Source of the DNA: Patescibacteria group bacterium
GTDB taxonomy: Bacteria > Patescibacteriota > Patescibacteriia > Patescibacteriales > Patescibacteriaceae
Length of the DNA stretch: 64,000 bases
Assembly: GCA_028704945.1 (NCBI GenBank)
Contig: JAQWEL010000004.1
Location: 1 to 64,000, forward strand
Reading direction: 5' to 3'
Shown piece by piece: positions 1 to 8,948 of the stretch. Every line of letters begins with the position of its first letter. Position 1 is the first letter of the stretch. The notes under the pieces were generated by a model that did not search any database, was not told the DNA's origin, and worked only from the letters and a program-made list of their open reading frames with translations. Both the position numbers and the translations under genes were made by a program.

Positions 1-156
1 AGCGAAAAACATTTCCCAAATGTTTTTCGGACGTTCACTGCAATATTTTTGCTCACTCGCAAAAATATTTAGTTCACTCCTGACCTGTTCGAATCCCTAC
101 CGCTTTTCTACAAATAATAAAATACACTCCTATTCAGGGGCGTATTTTATTATTTG
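1..156. repeat. tRNA-linked structured element A (downstream of tRNA-Ser)
   Basis: Non-coding. It holds three hairpins. The first has a perfect 12-bp stem (3-14 with 18-29) and a CCC loop, and begins and ends in CG. The second has an 11-bp stem (42-52 with 59-69). The third is a 15-bp palindrome (111-125 with 142-156) that abuts the discriminator base of tRNA-Ser. Between the second and third lies a T-arm mimic at 70-103, which contains TAGTTC and TGTTCGAATCCC. The same order of parts is found beside tRNA-Asn and tRNA-Glu. The left end is cut by the window edge, so a flanking direct repeat cannot be checked. Confidence 0.7.
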
Positions 157-243
157 CGGAGAGTGAGGGATTCGAACCCTCGAGACCGGTTAAAGTCTGG
201 CCGCTTTCCAAGCGACTGCACTCGACCACTATGCGAACTCTCC
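157..243 (-). tRNA. tRNA-Ser (anticodon GGA)
   Basis: On the minus strand the 87-nt sequence folds as a class II tRNA. It has a 7-bp acceptor stem (GGAGAGT with ACTCTCC), the anticodon loop CTTGGAAAG carrying GGA, a long variable arm and a TTCGAAT T-loop. The discriminator is G and no CCA is encoded. A palindrome begins at the next base downstream. Confidence 0.95.
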
Positions 244-245
244 AA

Positions 246-313
246 TATTATTTTTTAAATCAACCACTTCCGCCCAAGGCGGATCAGCCTAGGGCTGAAT
301 GCGAACTCTCCAA
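246..313. repeat. Twin mini-hairpin insertion with 15-bp direct repeat of the tRNA-Ser 5' end
   Basis: Two adjacent hairpins, each with a 6-bp stem and a 3-nt loop, lie at 269-283 (TCCGCC/GGCGGA) and 284-298 (TCAGCC/GGCTGA). The 15-mer ATGCGAACTCTCCAA, which covers the 5' end of tRNA-Ser, occurs at 231-245 and again at 299-313, so it flanks the hairpins. This looks like a short palindromic (REP-like) insertion with a target duplication. It lies in the transcribed leader of the tRNA. Confidence 0.7.
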
Positions 314-360
314 AATGTTTAATTTTAGCAAAAAAATATAGGCAACAGCCTTATTTTTTT

Positions 361-389
361 ATATTACTTTTTTTTCAAAAAATTGTCAA
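361..389 (-). promoter_or_regulatory. Promoter of tRNA-Ser
   Basis: On the minus strand TTGACA (384-389) and TAATAT (361-366) are separated by 17 bp. Transcription would start near 354, which leaves a leader of about 110 nt that contains the twin hairpins and the duplicated tRNA 5' end. Confidence 0.7.
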
Positions 390-518
390 CAAAAAGACGT
401 TAAATAGTGTCTTTCAGTAGTTTTGATAAATTTTATTTTTTAAATCGGTTTCATTCTGTATAAAATAGTGTTAAAATTAAATAAATAAATAAAGCAAGAC
501 TGATAATTAAATAGTTTT

Positions 519-1589
519 ATGCGTAAAGAATATATCCCAATAAAATTTCCCTTAGATGAATCAACTCATGATTGCGTAGTTGAGTGGTGGTATTTTAATG
601 GACATTTAAAAGATGAAGCTAACAACGAATATTCGTTTATGGATTGTCTGTTTAAAGTAGATGTAAAAAAAGTCAAAATACCATTTTTAAGCAAGATACC
701 GCTTAAAACATCTTACTTCTCACATTCTCTTATTACGGATGCGAAGAAGAAAAAATTTTATCACCATATAGCGCCTTTCTCTATTGTTTCTAATGATAGT
801 TTTTCTAAACCTTTGCTTTACATAAATTATCTTAATCCAGAAATTAGGAACGGATATGATAATTGCGCAATCGAAAGAATAAACGAATCAGATTACCACA
901 TAAAAAATGAAGATATTGATCTGATTTTAACCTCGACGAAAGAGCCTTTGTTTGAGGGTGACACAGGCTACCTTGATCTTGGTTCTAAGACGACTTATTA
1001 CTATTCTTTAACTAACTTGAAAACAAGTGGCAGGATAAAAATTAATGATGAGTGGATAAATGTCACTGGAAAATCATGGATGGATCACCAGTGGGCGGAT
1101 ACAAGCTATTCAAAAGATAGATGGGATTGGTTTTCGATTCAGTTGGACAATGACACGGAAATGGTGTGCTTTATCTATGATGACGGCAATATTAAGACCT
1201 ATTTAGCTGATATTTCTTACGCTGACGGCCGACAGGAGCATTGTGAAAATGTTAAAATTATCCCTTCAAAAAAATGTTGGATAAGTCCAAAAAGCAAGGC
1301 CGCCTACCCATTGGTTTGGAAAATTAAGCTACCGGAAAAAAATATTGAATTAAACCTTAAGGCCAAAGTTGAAAATCAAGAAATGTTGTTCGGATCGATT
1401 AACTATTTTGAAGGGCCACTTAAGGTTGAAGGATTGTTTAATGGAGAAAAAGCAACCGGTGTCGGTTTTATGGAGCTAGTCGGTTATCCTTCGGAGTACA
1501 GCAATGTAAAATATGTCGGTGATGAAATAATGAAGACAGCCAATCGTTTTATTTTGATGGCTAAAAAGAAAACATTCGGTAAATTTTAA
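519..1589 (+). CDS. CrtC/AttH-like lipocalin-fold protein (putative hydrolase)
   Basis: 356 aa. It resembles the predicted 'secreted hydrolase' group related to carotenoid 1,2-hydratase CrtC and AttH (two lipocalin-like barrels). Family hallmarks visible are EWWYFNGHL near residues 22-30 and GKSWMDHQWAD at 185-195, which holds the Trp/Asp/His/Trp cluster typical of the family. I see no signal peptide, so unlike AttH it is probably cytoplasmic. There is no carotenoid pathway in the window, and its substrate cannot be inferred. Start: first ATG, with no Shine-Dalgarno. The next gene follows after 19 nt and is probably co-transcribed. Confidence 0.75.
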   Translation: MRKEYIPIKFPLDESTHDCVVEWWYFNGHLKDEANNEYSFMDCLFKVDVKKVKIPFLSKIPLKTSYFSHSLITDAKKKKFYHHIAPFSIVSNDSFSKPLLYINYLNPEIRNGYDNCAIERINESDYHIKNEDIDLILTSTKEPLFEGDTGYLDLGSKTTYYYSLTNLKTSGRIKINDEWINVTGKSWMDHQWADTSYSKDRWDWFSIQLDNDTEMVCFIYDDGNIKTYLADISYADGRQEHCENVKIIPSKKCWISPKSKAAYPLVWKIKLPEKNIELNLKAKVENQEMLFGSINYFEGPLKVEGLFNGEKATGVGFMELVGYPSEYSNVKYVGDEIMKTANRFILMAKKKTFGKF

Positions 1590-1608
1590 AAGAAATATAA
1601 TTTATTTT

Positions 1609-2349
1609 ATGAAAAAGAAAAATATCATTTTGATAGCTACGGCAATACTTATCATCAGCGTTGCCTGTGTTTATGTATCTACAAAAAATAATAAAAAAAA
1701 TGTAGACCAGCAACCAGCGCCAGTAAATAACGAACAAACGCAGATAATAGATTCAACAAAGACAGAACAGCCGATTGAGGCAAAATTTATCTGTAAGGAT
1801 AATAAGATAATTCAAGCCAGGTTTGATAATAAGGAAGATATAGTCGATTTAGTTTTGAGCGATGGTCGAAATTTAAAATTACCTCGGGCGATTTCGGCTA
1901 GCGGTGCTAGGTATGCCAATCAAGAAGAGACTTTGGTTTTTTGGAATAAGGGTGATACGACTTTTTTGGAAGAAAGCGGAACATCTACTTTTGCTAATTG
2001 TTTTACTCAAAGCGATAATCAGGCTGGTTTAGCTAATCCGGCCAGCACTAATTGCCAAGATAAAGGCGGAAAAGTGGTTATCGAAAAAAAAGACGATGGC
2101 AGCGAGTATGGTTTGTGTTATTTTGATGATAATCGAGCTTGCGAGGAATGGGCGATGTTGAGAGGCGATTGTCCAATTGGAGGAAGAAAAACTACCGGTT
2201 ATGACACTATCGCTCAAAAATTTTGCGCTTGGTCTGGCGGTAAAACTTTAGCAACCGAAAACGCTGTCTGCACCTTTGGCGACGGCTCGACTTGTCTGGC
2301 TGATGATTTTTATAAAGGAACTTGCGAACCGAAAAAATTAGTTGATTAA
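1609..2349 (+). CDS. Membrane-anchored MliC-like and DUF333 domain protein
   Basis: 246 aa. An N-terminal hydrophobic segment (5-24, ending at Cys20) serves as a membrane anchor or poor lipobox. After a Gln/Pro-rich linker, residues ~59-122 look like the MliC C-type lysozyme inhibitor fold (FICKDN..., SASGARY at 97-102, FWNKGD at 111-116). Residues ~142-192 are a DUF333 domain with paired Cys (NPAST, GGKVVIE, CEEWAMLRGDC). A second, weaker DUF333-like copy follows at ~200-240. The likely role is defence of the cell envelope against lysozyme, inferred only from the fold. It ends just before a shared terminator. Confidence 0.7.
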   Translation: MKKKNIILIATAILIISVACVYVSTKNNKKNVDQQPAPVNNEQTQIIDSTKTEQPIEAKFICKDNKIIQARFDNKEDIVDLVLSDGRNLKLPRAISASGARYANQEETLVFWNKGDTTFLEESGTSTFANCFTQSDNQAGLANPASTNCQDKGGKVVIEKKDDGSEYGLCYFDDNRACEEWAMLRGDCPIGGRKTTGYDTIAQKFCAWSGGKTLATENAVCTFGDGSTCLADDFYKGTCEPKKLVD

Positions 2350-2360
2350 TAAGCTATATA

Positions 2361-2399
2361 AAAACACCCTCAGCTTAATTGCTTTGAGTGTTTTTATTT
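2361..2399. terminator. Bidirectional intrinsic terminator
   Basis: A hairpin pairs AAAACAC...CTCA with TGAG...GTGTTTT (2361-2395), with an A-run on one side and a T-run on the other. It serves the converging genes that end at 2349 (+) and 2399 (-). Confidence 0.75.
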
Positions 2400-3787
2400 T
2401 ATTGAAGCTGGTTTAAGATTTCTTGTAATAATTTGTCGGCTTGTGATTGGTTGGGCGCTTCGATATAGAGGCGCATAATTGCTTCGGTATTTGATGGCCT
2501 GATGTGAACCCAAGAGTCTGAGAAAATTATTTTTAAGCCGTCTTGTTTGTCTAAGTTTTCGTCTTTATAGATATCGGCTAATTTTTCCAGTGTCGGCTTA
2601 ATTTCATTTTTATCAGCTAAAGTAATTTTGTGTTTAATCATGGTGTAGTCGGGATATTTTTTCCTGAGCTGGCTAACGGTTGATTTTTCTTGGGCTAAGT
2701 AAGTTAGAAATAGGGCAGTGCCGACTAAGGCATCACGGCCGTAATGTAGTTCGGGATAGATAACTCCGCCATTGCCTTCACCACCAATGACAGCGGAAAT
2801 ACTTTTTATTTTATTAACTACGTTTACTTCGCCAACGGCGGCTGCTTGATATTCGCCTTGATATTTTTTAGTTAAATCATTTAGAGCCATACTAGATGAT
2901 AAATTGGAAACGGTTGCTTTTTTATAAGGAGCTTTAATTTCATTTTGTAAAACATAATCAGCCACGGCGACTAAAGTATACTCTTCGCCAAACATCTTAC
3001 CTTGTTCATCAACAAAAGCTAAGCGATCAACATCAGGATCGACTACAATGCCTAAATCGGCTTTTTGGGTTACTATCGTTTGGCTAATGGCTGTTAGATG
3101 TTCTGGTAATGGTTCCGGGTTATGAGCGAAATTTCCGTCAGGTGTGTCGTTGATGGTAATAATATTTTCTACGCCTAATTTTTTAAGTAAATAAGGTATA
3201 GCAATGGCGCCAACCGAATTAATCCCGTCTACGGCAATGGTAAAATTGGCTTGTTTGATTAGATTTGGATTTACTAAAGGTAAATTTAAAATTTGCTCAA
3301 CATGATAATTAAGCGCCTCACTATAGTTCTCTACGTTGCCTAAATTATTGATTTCGGCAAAATTAAAATTTTCTGCCTGAGCCAATTCAAGAATTTTTTT
3401 GCCTAATTCGGCTGAAATAAATTCGCCAAGAGAATTAACAAATTTAAGCGCGTTCCATTCTTTGGGGTTATGAGAAGCGGTTAAGATTATTCCACCTTGG
3501 GCTTTTTTAGCTAAGACAATCATCTCAACTGTTGGCGTGGTGGCTAAATCAATATCAATAACATCAACGCCACAAAATTGTAAAGTTGAGATAACTTGAT
3601 TTTTAAGAGCCAATCCTGAAATTCTGGCGTCACGGCCAACCACAATGCTGATTTTTTCTTGATTAGCTTTTTTTAGAACTTCAGCAAAAGCGGTTGTAAA
3701 TTTAACAACGTCTATCGGAGTTAGATTGTTGCCGGGCTGCCCGCCGATAGTTCCGCGCAAGCCGGAGATTGAAGATATTAAAGTCAT
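2399..3787 (-). CDS. Phosphohexomutase (phosphomannomutase / phosphoglucosamine mutase family)
   Basis: 462 aa, the usual length for the alpha-D-phosphohexomutase superfamily. All four domain signatures are present: the catalytic serine loop TASHNP (Ser105), the Mg2+ loop DPDVDR (Asp250, 252, 254), the sugar-specificity loop GEGNGG (336-341) and the phosphate-binding loop RPSNTEA (430-436). It would interconvert hexose 1- and 6-phosphates for cell-envelope sugars. The specificity loop GEGNGG is closer to GlmM/archaeal-type enzymes than to PgcA, but I cannot separate PMM from GlmM by eye. Monocistronic on the minus strand. Confidence 0.88.
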   Translation of the reverse strand: MTLISSISGLRGTIGGQPGNNLTPIDVVKFTTAFAEVLKKANQEKISIVVGRDARISGLALKNQVISTLQFCGVDVIDIDLATTPTVEMIVLAKKAQGGIILTASHNPKEWNALKFVNSLGEFISAELGKKILELAQAENFNFAEINNLGNVENYSEALNYHVEQILNLPLVNPNLIKQANFTIAVDGINSVGAIAIPYLLKKLGVENIITINDTPDGNFAHNPEPLPEHLTAISQTIVTQKADLGIVVDPDVDRLAFVDEQGKMFGEEYTLVAVADYVLQNEIKAPYKKATVSNLSSSMALNDLTKKYQGEYQAAAVGEVNVVNKIKSISAVIGGEGNGGVIYPELHYGRDALVGTALFLTYLAQEKSTVSQLRKKYPDYTMIKHKITLADKNEIKPTLEKLADIYKDENLDKQDGLKIIFSDSWVHIRPSNTEAIMRLYIEAPNQSQADKLLQEILNQLQ

Positions 3788-3944
3788 ATTATTTTATTAT
3801 AATCTTTATTTTGTAATTTCCAAACCATTTTGTTACATTGGTTATAATTTGTTTAATATTAGGTCTAATTTAATTTATTGTATATCTGTCAAGTCTTGTT
3901 TATTTTCTAAGCTTGTATTAAGCTAAACTTGATTTATTTTACCT

Positions 3945-4469
3945 ATGAAACTACTTATTAAAAAAAGCGCTTTAGCGCAAAATATAGCCCAATTTTTAAG
4001 AAGCGCGGGTTATATAAATATCTATGACCGCAAGACTGGTAAAGAGAGCTATGTCAGGCATTTAGCACGAGGCGATTATCCTCGTTTGCATTTATATATT
4101 GTTGATGAAGCCGAAACTATTACGCTTGATTTGCATTTGGATCATAAAGAAACCAGCTACCAAGGTCAGCATATGCATAATGCTGAATATAGCGGGGATT
4201 TAGTTGAAACTGAAATGCGTCGTTTAGCTAATTTAGCCGGAGTTGATTATCGCAGCGATAATCAACAAAGAGCTAATACTGCTGAAGAAGCGCCAAAATT
4301 GCCTCAAGACCATGAGCCAAAAGTTACAAAGAGAACAAGCGATAGTGATAATAAGTTTGGCAAATTTGCCGGTAAAATGTCAGCGCTTGGACACGGTGAA
4401 TTAAGTAATTTTTTAATTCCAGCTATGCCTAAGAAAAAGAGGCGCTGGTGGAATTTTTCTAAAGAATAA
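3945..4469 (+). CDS. Conserved hypothetical protein upstream of dnaG
   Basis: 174 aa, family not recognised. The N-terminal ~100 residues form a compact alpha/beta region rich in His and charged residues (RHLARGDYPRLHLYI, LDLHLDHKETSYQGQH, HNAEYSG). The C-terminal half is low-complexity and ends in a Lys/Arg/Trp tail (KKKRRWW). It is 14 nt ahead of dnaG in the same direction, so it is probably the first gene of the HP-dnaG-rpoD operon. A link to replication or a nucleic-acid role is only suggested by position and by the basic tail. Confidence 0.6.
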   Translation: MKLLIKKSALAQNIAQFLRSAGYINIYDRKTGKESYVRHLARGDYPRLHLYIVDEAETITLDLHLDHKETSYQGQHMHNAEYSGDLVETEMRRLANLAGVDYRSDNQQRANTAEEAPKLPQDHEPKVTKRTSDSDNKFGKFAGKMSALGHGELSNFLIPAMPKKKRRWWNFSKE

Positions 4470-4483
4470 GCGTATATCATAAT

Positions 4484-6403
4484 ATGATTGGCCCGGCAGA
4501 TGAAATTAAAGCTCGTTTAGATATAGTGGATGTGATCAAGGATTATGTCCAGCTTAAGCCTGCCGGACGGATTTTTAAAGGTCTTTGTCCTTTTCATAAT
4601 GAGAAAACGCCGTCATTTACGGTTACGCCCGATCGTCAGATGTGGCATTGTTTTGGCTGCAACAAGGGCGGTGATGTAATTTCTTTTATAACCGAAAAAG
4701 AAGGATTGAATTTTATTGAAGCTATCAGATTTTTAGCGCCGCGGGCTGGCGTGGTTTTAAAAAAATATGAATCACGTGATAACAGCCTAAAAACAAGAGC
4801 GCTTGATGCTTTGGACGAGGCAGCTGATTATTACGCTAAAACTTTTCAAAAAATGTCTAACAATTCTTCGGCTAGACAATATATTGCTAATCGCGGCTTG
4901 TCAGAAGAAATTATTGAGGAGTGGTTGGTCGGTTTCAGTCCGAATTCTTGGGATGATTTAATGATCTATTTAAAAAATAACGGTTTTTCAGAAAGGGAAA
5001 TAGAATCTGCTGGTTTGTCTGTTAAGTCTCAACGTGGTTCCGGTTTTTATAATCGTTTCCGTAATCGTATCATGTTTCCAATACGCGATGCCGCTGGCCA
5101 AACAGTCGGTTTTACGGCTAGAGTTTTACCAGGCTCACCGGAAGCGGAAACTATGGGTAAATACGTGAATAGTCCGCAATCAATCGTCTTTGATAAGAGT
5201 AAGATTTTGTTTGGATTAGATAAGGCCAAAAATTATATTCGCGAAATAGGTTTCGCCGTAGTGGTTGAAGGTCAAATGGACGCTTTAACCGCGCATCAAT
5301 TCGGTTTTAAAAATACAGTAGCCAGTTCTGGCACAGCTTTAACAGAAGAGCAGATGTCTCAATTATCTCGATTTTGCCAGACAGTTGTCTTGGCTTTAGA
5401 TGCTGATGAAGCTGGTCAAAAAGCAGTTGAACGAGTGGGTGATTTAGGACATTCGGCTGATGATCGATTTATTGAGGCGCGCGATCGTTGGGGGAGGTTG
5501 CGCCAATTTATTGACCCGGCCAAAGGATATAAATTAAATATTAAAGTAGCAGTGATTCCGTCTGGCAAAGATCCTGATGAAGCAATCCGTCAATCACCAG
5601 AAGCTTGGCGTTTAGCGATTAATAATGCAGTCAGTTTAGCTGAATTTTATTTTGAAAGATCAATCAACGGCCTTGATTTATCGACACCAGAGGCAAAAAC
5701 TATTGCTGCTAATCGTTTTTTACCTTTTGTTAATAAATTGCCTAGCGAATTAGACAAGGATTATTGGTTTAAGAAAATGGCAGCCGTTTTACATGTAGAT
5801 AATAAAGTCATTTATTCCTTAGCCAATTCTTTTAAAAAAGGCACTTTTATCGAGACTAAGGCAATCAATCAGCCTAAGCCACAGAACCAGGCTAAAAGAA
5901 TGGATCGCACTGAGATTTTATCAGAAAATCTTTTAGCAGCTGTTCTTAAATATAGTTCATATTTGCCATATATAGCTGATTATGTTCTGCCTGAAAGCAT
6001 TGCTTTAGGTAACCCGCAGATTCTTTACAAAGAGCTTATCGTGTACTATAATGAAACAAAAAGAAGTCAAGGTCAGCGCCTTGAAATTTTTGCTTTAGAT
6101 TACAACAAATTTAAACGATGGCTGTTGGGCAAAGATTGTTTGGAAGAAGTTAAATATTTAGATAAGTTGGTTGTTTTGGCAGAAAAGGATTATTTTGCTT
6201 ATGATAATGCCAAAATAGACGCTGAAATAAAAACAATAGCTAATGATTTGGCTAAAATATATTTGAATAAAAGAAGGGTGGAGCTCGGACGTTTGATTAT
6301 TGATTATGAAGCAAAGGGAAGAAATGATGAGAATATTAAAAATGTCCACGAGTTAATGAAAGAATTAGCTTTTTTGAATGACGAACTAAAAAGACTTTCA
6401 TAA
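4484..6403 (+). CDS. dnaG: DNA primase DnaG
   Basis: 639 aa. It makes RNA primers for replication. The N-terminal CHC2 zinc finger uses Cys35, His38, Cys56 and Cys59. The RNA polymerase basic domain follows (~125-255). The TOPRIM core has the catalytic Glu262 in [10 protein letters not shown], the acidic pair Asp306/Asp308 and a GKDPDE segment at 361-366. An insertion of ~25 residues (about 322-348, rich in charged residues) separates the DxD strand from the GKDPDE strand. The C-terminal ~170 residues are the helicase-interaction region. It is followed after 8 nt by rpoD, the classical macromolecular-synthesis order minus rpsU, which sits alone at 41828. Confidence 0.95.
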   Translation: MIGPADEIKARLDIVDVIKDYVQLKPAGRIFKGLCPFHNEKTPSFTVTPDRQMWHCFGCNKGGDVISFITEKEGLNFIEAIRFLAPRAGVVLKKYESRDNSLKTRALDALDEAADYYAKTFQKMSNNSSARQYIANRGLSEEIIEEWLVGFSPNSWDDLMIYLKNNGFSEREIESAGLSVKSQRGSGFYNRFRNRIMFPIRDAAGQTVGFTARVLPGSPEAETMGKYVNSPQSIVFDKSKILFGLDKAKNYIREIGFAVVVEGQMDALTAHQFGFKNTVASSGTALTEEQMSQLSRFCQTVVLALDADEAGQKAVERVGDLGHSADDRFIEARDRWGRLRQFIDPAKGYKLNIKVAVIPSGKDPDEAIRQSPEAWRLAINNAVSLAEFYFERSINGLDLSTPEAKTIAANRFLPFVNKLPSELDKDYWFKKMAAVLHVDNKVIYSLANSFKKGTFIETKAINQPKPQNQAKRMDRTEILSENLLAAVLKYSSYLPYIADYVLPESIALGNPQILYKELIVYYNETKRSQGQRLEIFALDYNKFKRWLLGKDCLEEVKYLDKLVVLAEKDYFAYDNAKIDAEIKTIANDLAKIYLNKRRVELGRLIIDYEAKGRNDENIKNVHELMKELAFLNDELKRLS

Positions 6404-6411
6404 TAAAAAAT

Positions 6412-7968
6412 ATGGCTAAAAAAAATGAGCCAAAAAAAATTAAGCGAACAACTTCTTCGAAGAAGCCAGTTTTAAAACCTTCAAAAAAAGTTACTAAGAC
6501 CACTCGAAAAACTGGTAAGGATAATAAAAAAATGAAAAAACAAGATAATAAGAAAAAGGAAATCAAGAAAGTTGTTAAAAAAAATGTTAAGCCAGAAAAA
6601 AAGACTGGCAAGGTTTTAGCTAATAAAAAAAACATTAAACCAGCTAAGCCGATTAAAAAAACTCCCGCTAAAAAAATCGCCCCTAAAAAAATCGTCAAAG
6701 TTAAACCAGTCAAGAAAGATAAGCAAAAGGAAATTAAGAAAAAAGTTCAACCAGCTAAGATAATTAAGAAAGAAGTTAAGTCTGAGAAAAAGATAGAAAA
6801 AAAGGTTGAGAAAAAAGTAGACAAAAAGCCAGCTCCTATTATAAGAAAGAGAGAACCGCATGATATTGTCCGACCAACTGAGGATATTTTGAAAAAAATG
6901 ATCTTGAAGGCTAGGACTAGGAGTTTTATCACTGAAACAGAATTGTTACAAACTTTTCCAGAAGTGGAAGATTATATTTTCGACTACGAATTATTTTTAG
7001 AAGACTTACAAAGAAACAGCATTCAAATTGTTGAAGATGGAACCGGTCTTTTGGATTTCAGTTTGAATCCTAAGAAAAAATTAGAAGTAGAAGCTATTTT
7101 AGGAACAGACAAAGAGCGTTTGAAATTTGATATTTCCGAGCTTTCGGCTGATTCTATCCAAATGTATTTAAGGGAAATCGGTAAAGTGCCATTATTAAGC
7201 GGTGATGAAGAAGTCGAATTAGCGAAACGCAAGGAAAAAGGCGACAAGCGAGCCGAACGCCGTTTGATTGAAGCCAATTTGCGTTTAGTAGTTTCAATCG
7301 CTAAGAAATTTGCCGGTACTAAGGGTTTGTCTCTATTGGATTTGATTCAAGAAGGTAATATCGGTTTGTTCAGAGCGGTAGAAAAATTTGAATATCGTAA
7401 GGGCTATAAATTTTCAACCTATGCGACTTGGTGGATTAGACAGGCGATTACCAGGAGTTTAGCTGACCAATCTCGCACTATCCGTATACCTGTTCACATG
7501 GTTGAAACAATTAATAAATGCAAACAAGCTCAACGGCAATTGGTTGCCATCTTGGGCCGAGAACCATTACCAGAGGAAATTGCCGCTGAAATGGGGGAGG
7601 ATATAGATAAAGTCCGTTATGTTATTAAGATTAGCCAAGATACGATTTCTCTAGAAACTTCAGTCGGTGATGATGATGAGGATTCGACTTTAGAAGATTT
7701 TATCGAGGATGTTAAAACAGTTGCTCCAGACAAAGAAGCGGCTTTGCAACTTTTGAAAGACTATGTCAAAGAGGTTATTGCCAGACTTAGTCCGCGTGAG
7801 CAGAAAATTTTGGAAATGCGTTTTGGTTTGGTGGACGGCGTAGCTCATACTTTAGAAGAAGTCGGTATGGAATTTGATGTTACTCGTGAACGCATTCGTC
7901 AGATTGAAGCCAAGGCAATTGAGAAGATTCAGAAACAAGAAGGTGTTAAAAAATTAATTGATTATTAG
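6412..7968 (+). CDS. rpoD: Primary sigma factor RpoD with a long Lys-rich N-terminal extension
   Basis: 518 aa. Residues 1 to ~148 are a low-complexity Lys/Pro/Ala/Val tract resembling histone-H1-like tails, absent from ordinary sigma-70 proteins. A region 1.1-like domain follows at ~155-215 ([21 protein letters not shown]). Region 1.2 starts at [11 protein letters not shown] (~248). Region 2 spans ~285-362 with the -10 recognition helix ([17 protein letters not shown]), then region 3. Region 4 ends in a [14 protein letters not shown] helix-turn-helix for the -35 box. Promoters in the window fit a sigma-70 consensus, often with an extended -10 (TGnTATAAT). Confidence 0.95.
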   Translation: MAKKNEPKKIKRTTSSKKPVLKPSKKVTKTTRKTGKDNKKMKKQDNKKKEIKKVVKKNVKPEKKTGKVLANKKNIKPAKPIKKTPAKKIAPKKIVKVKPVKKDKQKEIKKKVQPAKIIKKEVKSEKKIEKKVEKKVDKKPAPIIRKREPHDIVRPTEDILKKMILKARTRSFITETELLQTFPEVEDYIFDYELFLEDLQRNSIQIVEDGTGLLDFSLNPKKKLEVEAILGTDKERLKFDISELSADSIQMYLREIGKVPLLSGDEEVELAKRKEKGDKRAERRLIEANLRLVVSIAKKFAGTKGLSLLDLIQEGNIGLFRAVEKFEYRKGYKFSTYATWWIRQAITRSLADQSRTIRIPVHMVETINKCKQAQRQLVAILGREPLPEEIAAEMGEDIDKVRYVIKISQDTISLETSVGDDDEDSTLEDFIEDVKTVAPDKEAALQLLKDYVKEVIARLSPREQKILEMRFGLVDGVAHTLEEVGMEFDVTRERIRQIEAKAIEKIQKQEGVKKLIDY

Positions 7969-7985
7969 AAGTAAAATATAAAAAT

Positions 7986-8495
7986 ATGAGCTACAAAGAG
8001 ATTCAACGTCCAGCCATGAAGTTGGTTGGTTTAGCTGTCGATACCACGGCTAAAAATATTTCAGCAGATTGCCAGAAGGTATGGGCAGATTTTATAAATC
8101 GTGTAAGTGAAATTAAAAATGTTACTGATGGTAAAGTTTTTTACGGCGCTTGCACATCCTCTGAACCTTGTGATGTTTGTAAAAAAATGGCGGCCGGAGA
8201 AGAAGTTGATTTAAAAGATTGTACTTGCGTTATGCATTATTTAGCTGGCGTTGAGGTGAGTGAGGCCAATGAATTGCCTGCTGGAATGGAGTCTATGGAT
8301 GTTCCCGAAGCTAAATATTTGTCTTTTGTTCATAAAGGTAAAATTGATAGTTTAATGAATACTTATAGTGAAATCACTAAGATTGTAAAGGATGAAAAAA
8401 GAACGCTTGGCTCCGTTTGGTTGGAAGCCTATGGAGGGCTTTATAAGCACGACAGTGATGATTCCGAGTTCGATATTTTGGTGCCTATTAAATAA
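7986..8495 (+). CDS. GyrI-like / effector-binding domain protein
   Basis: 169 aa. Overall pattern fits the GyrI/AraC-type small-molecule-binding fold (LVGLAVDTT, VFYGACTSSE, YLAGVEVSE, a Pro-Glu-AKYLSFVHKG strand, WLEAYGG and a C-terminal DILVPIK). A Cys-rich insertion (CTSSEPCDVCKK, DCTC) is not typical and could bind metal. There is no DNA-binding domain, so it resembles stand-alone ligand-binding members. It follows rpoD by 17 nt and ends at a strong terminator, so it is the last gene of the dnaG-rpoD operon. Confidence 0.65.
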   Translation: MSYKEIQRPAMKLVGLAVDTTAKNISADCQKVWADFINRVSEIKNVTDGKVFYGACTSSEPCDVCKKMAAGEEVDLKDCTCVMHYLAGVEVSEANELPAGMESMDVPEAKYLSFVHKGKIDSLMNTYSEITKIVKDEKRTLGSVWLEAYGGLYKHDSDDSEFDILVPIK

Positions 8496-8507
8496 AATTA
8501 GATTTTT

Positions 8508-8543
8508 TAACACAAAATGAGCCTTTGGGCTCATTTTGTGTTA
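8508..8543 (+). terminator. Intrinsic terminator of the dnaG-rpoD operon
   Basis: A long hairpin pairs ACACAAAATGAGCC with GGCTCATTTTGTGT around a TTT loop. It has no long T-run but high symmetry, and lies 12 nt past the stop codon. Confidence 0.75.
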
Positions 8544-8591
8544 AAAGTGGTTTTTATTTGGGGCTCATATTGCATTATACAGGGTTAGGTA

Positions 8592-8619
8592 TTGACACTT
8601 TTTGAAAAAATTATATAAT
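8592..8619 (+). promoter_or_regulatory. Promoter of tRNA-Asn
   Basis: Perfect consensus: TTGACA at 8592-8597 and TATAAT at 8614-8619 with 16-bp spacing. Start would be near 8626, about 38 nt before the mature tRNA. Confidence 0.85.
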
Positions 8620-8663
8620 ACTAATTGCGATTAATAAGTCGCTTTTTATATTAAAAGAATCAT

Positions 8664-8735
8664 TCCCGGGTAGCGCAGCGGTAGCGCAGTTGACTGTTAA
8701 TCAATTGGTCGTGGGTTCGAATCCCACCCCGGGAG
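8664..8735 (+). tRNA. tRNA-Asn (anticodon GTT)
   Basis: 72 nt with acceptor stem TCCCGGG/CCCGGGA, anticodon loop CTGTTAA and T-arm GTGGGTTCGAATCCCAC. The discriminator is G and CCA is not encoded. Its last 16 nt plus one base (8720-8736) are repeated exactly at 8932-8948. Confidence 0.95.
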
Positions 8736-8948
8736 CAACGATAATAAAATAGGGTTTCTTGTACAAGAAACCCTATTTTATTATCGTTATTTTTTTGGGA
8801 CGGTGGGATTCGAACAGGTTGGCAGAGAACTAGCCTGAGGGACGAAGGCGCAGTGAGCGCTCGATAACCTTTTGGGAAAAGGTTATCGCCAACCCTGGAC
8901 AAGTGAGCCCGACCCAGCGGGCGAGCGCGGAAATCCCACCCCGGGAGC
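8736..8948. repeat. tRNA-linked structured element B (downstream of tRNA-Asn)
   Basis: Non-coding. A perfect palindrome with 26-bp arms (8737-8762/8763-8788) plus a T-run abuts the tRNA. An inverted T-arm mimic (GGTGGGATTCGAAC, within 8801-8818) follows, with the TAGTTC motif on the minus strand at 8827-8832. Next is a hairpin with a 12-bp stem and 3-nt loop that begins and ends in CG (8862-8873/8877-8888). The element ends in a direct 17-bp copy of the tRNA-Asn 3' end (8932-8948). Read on the minus strand, the parts are in the same order as in elements A and C. A spurious 98-codon minus-strand frame crosses it. Confidence 0.75.

Noticed and set aside
6336-6932. Phe/Leu-rich minus-strand frames opposite rpoD
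   Set aside because: They are the antisense of the Lys-rich tract (AAA/AAG read as TTT/CTT) and imitate membrane proteins.
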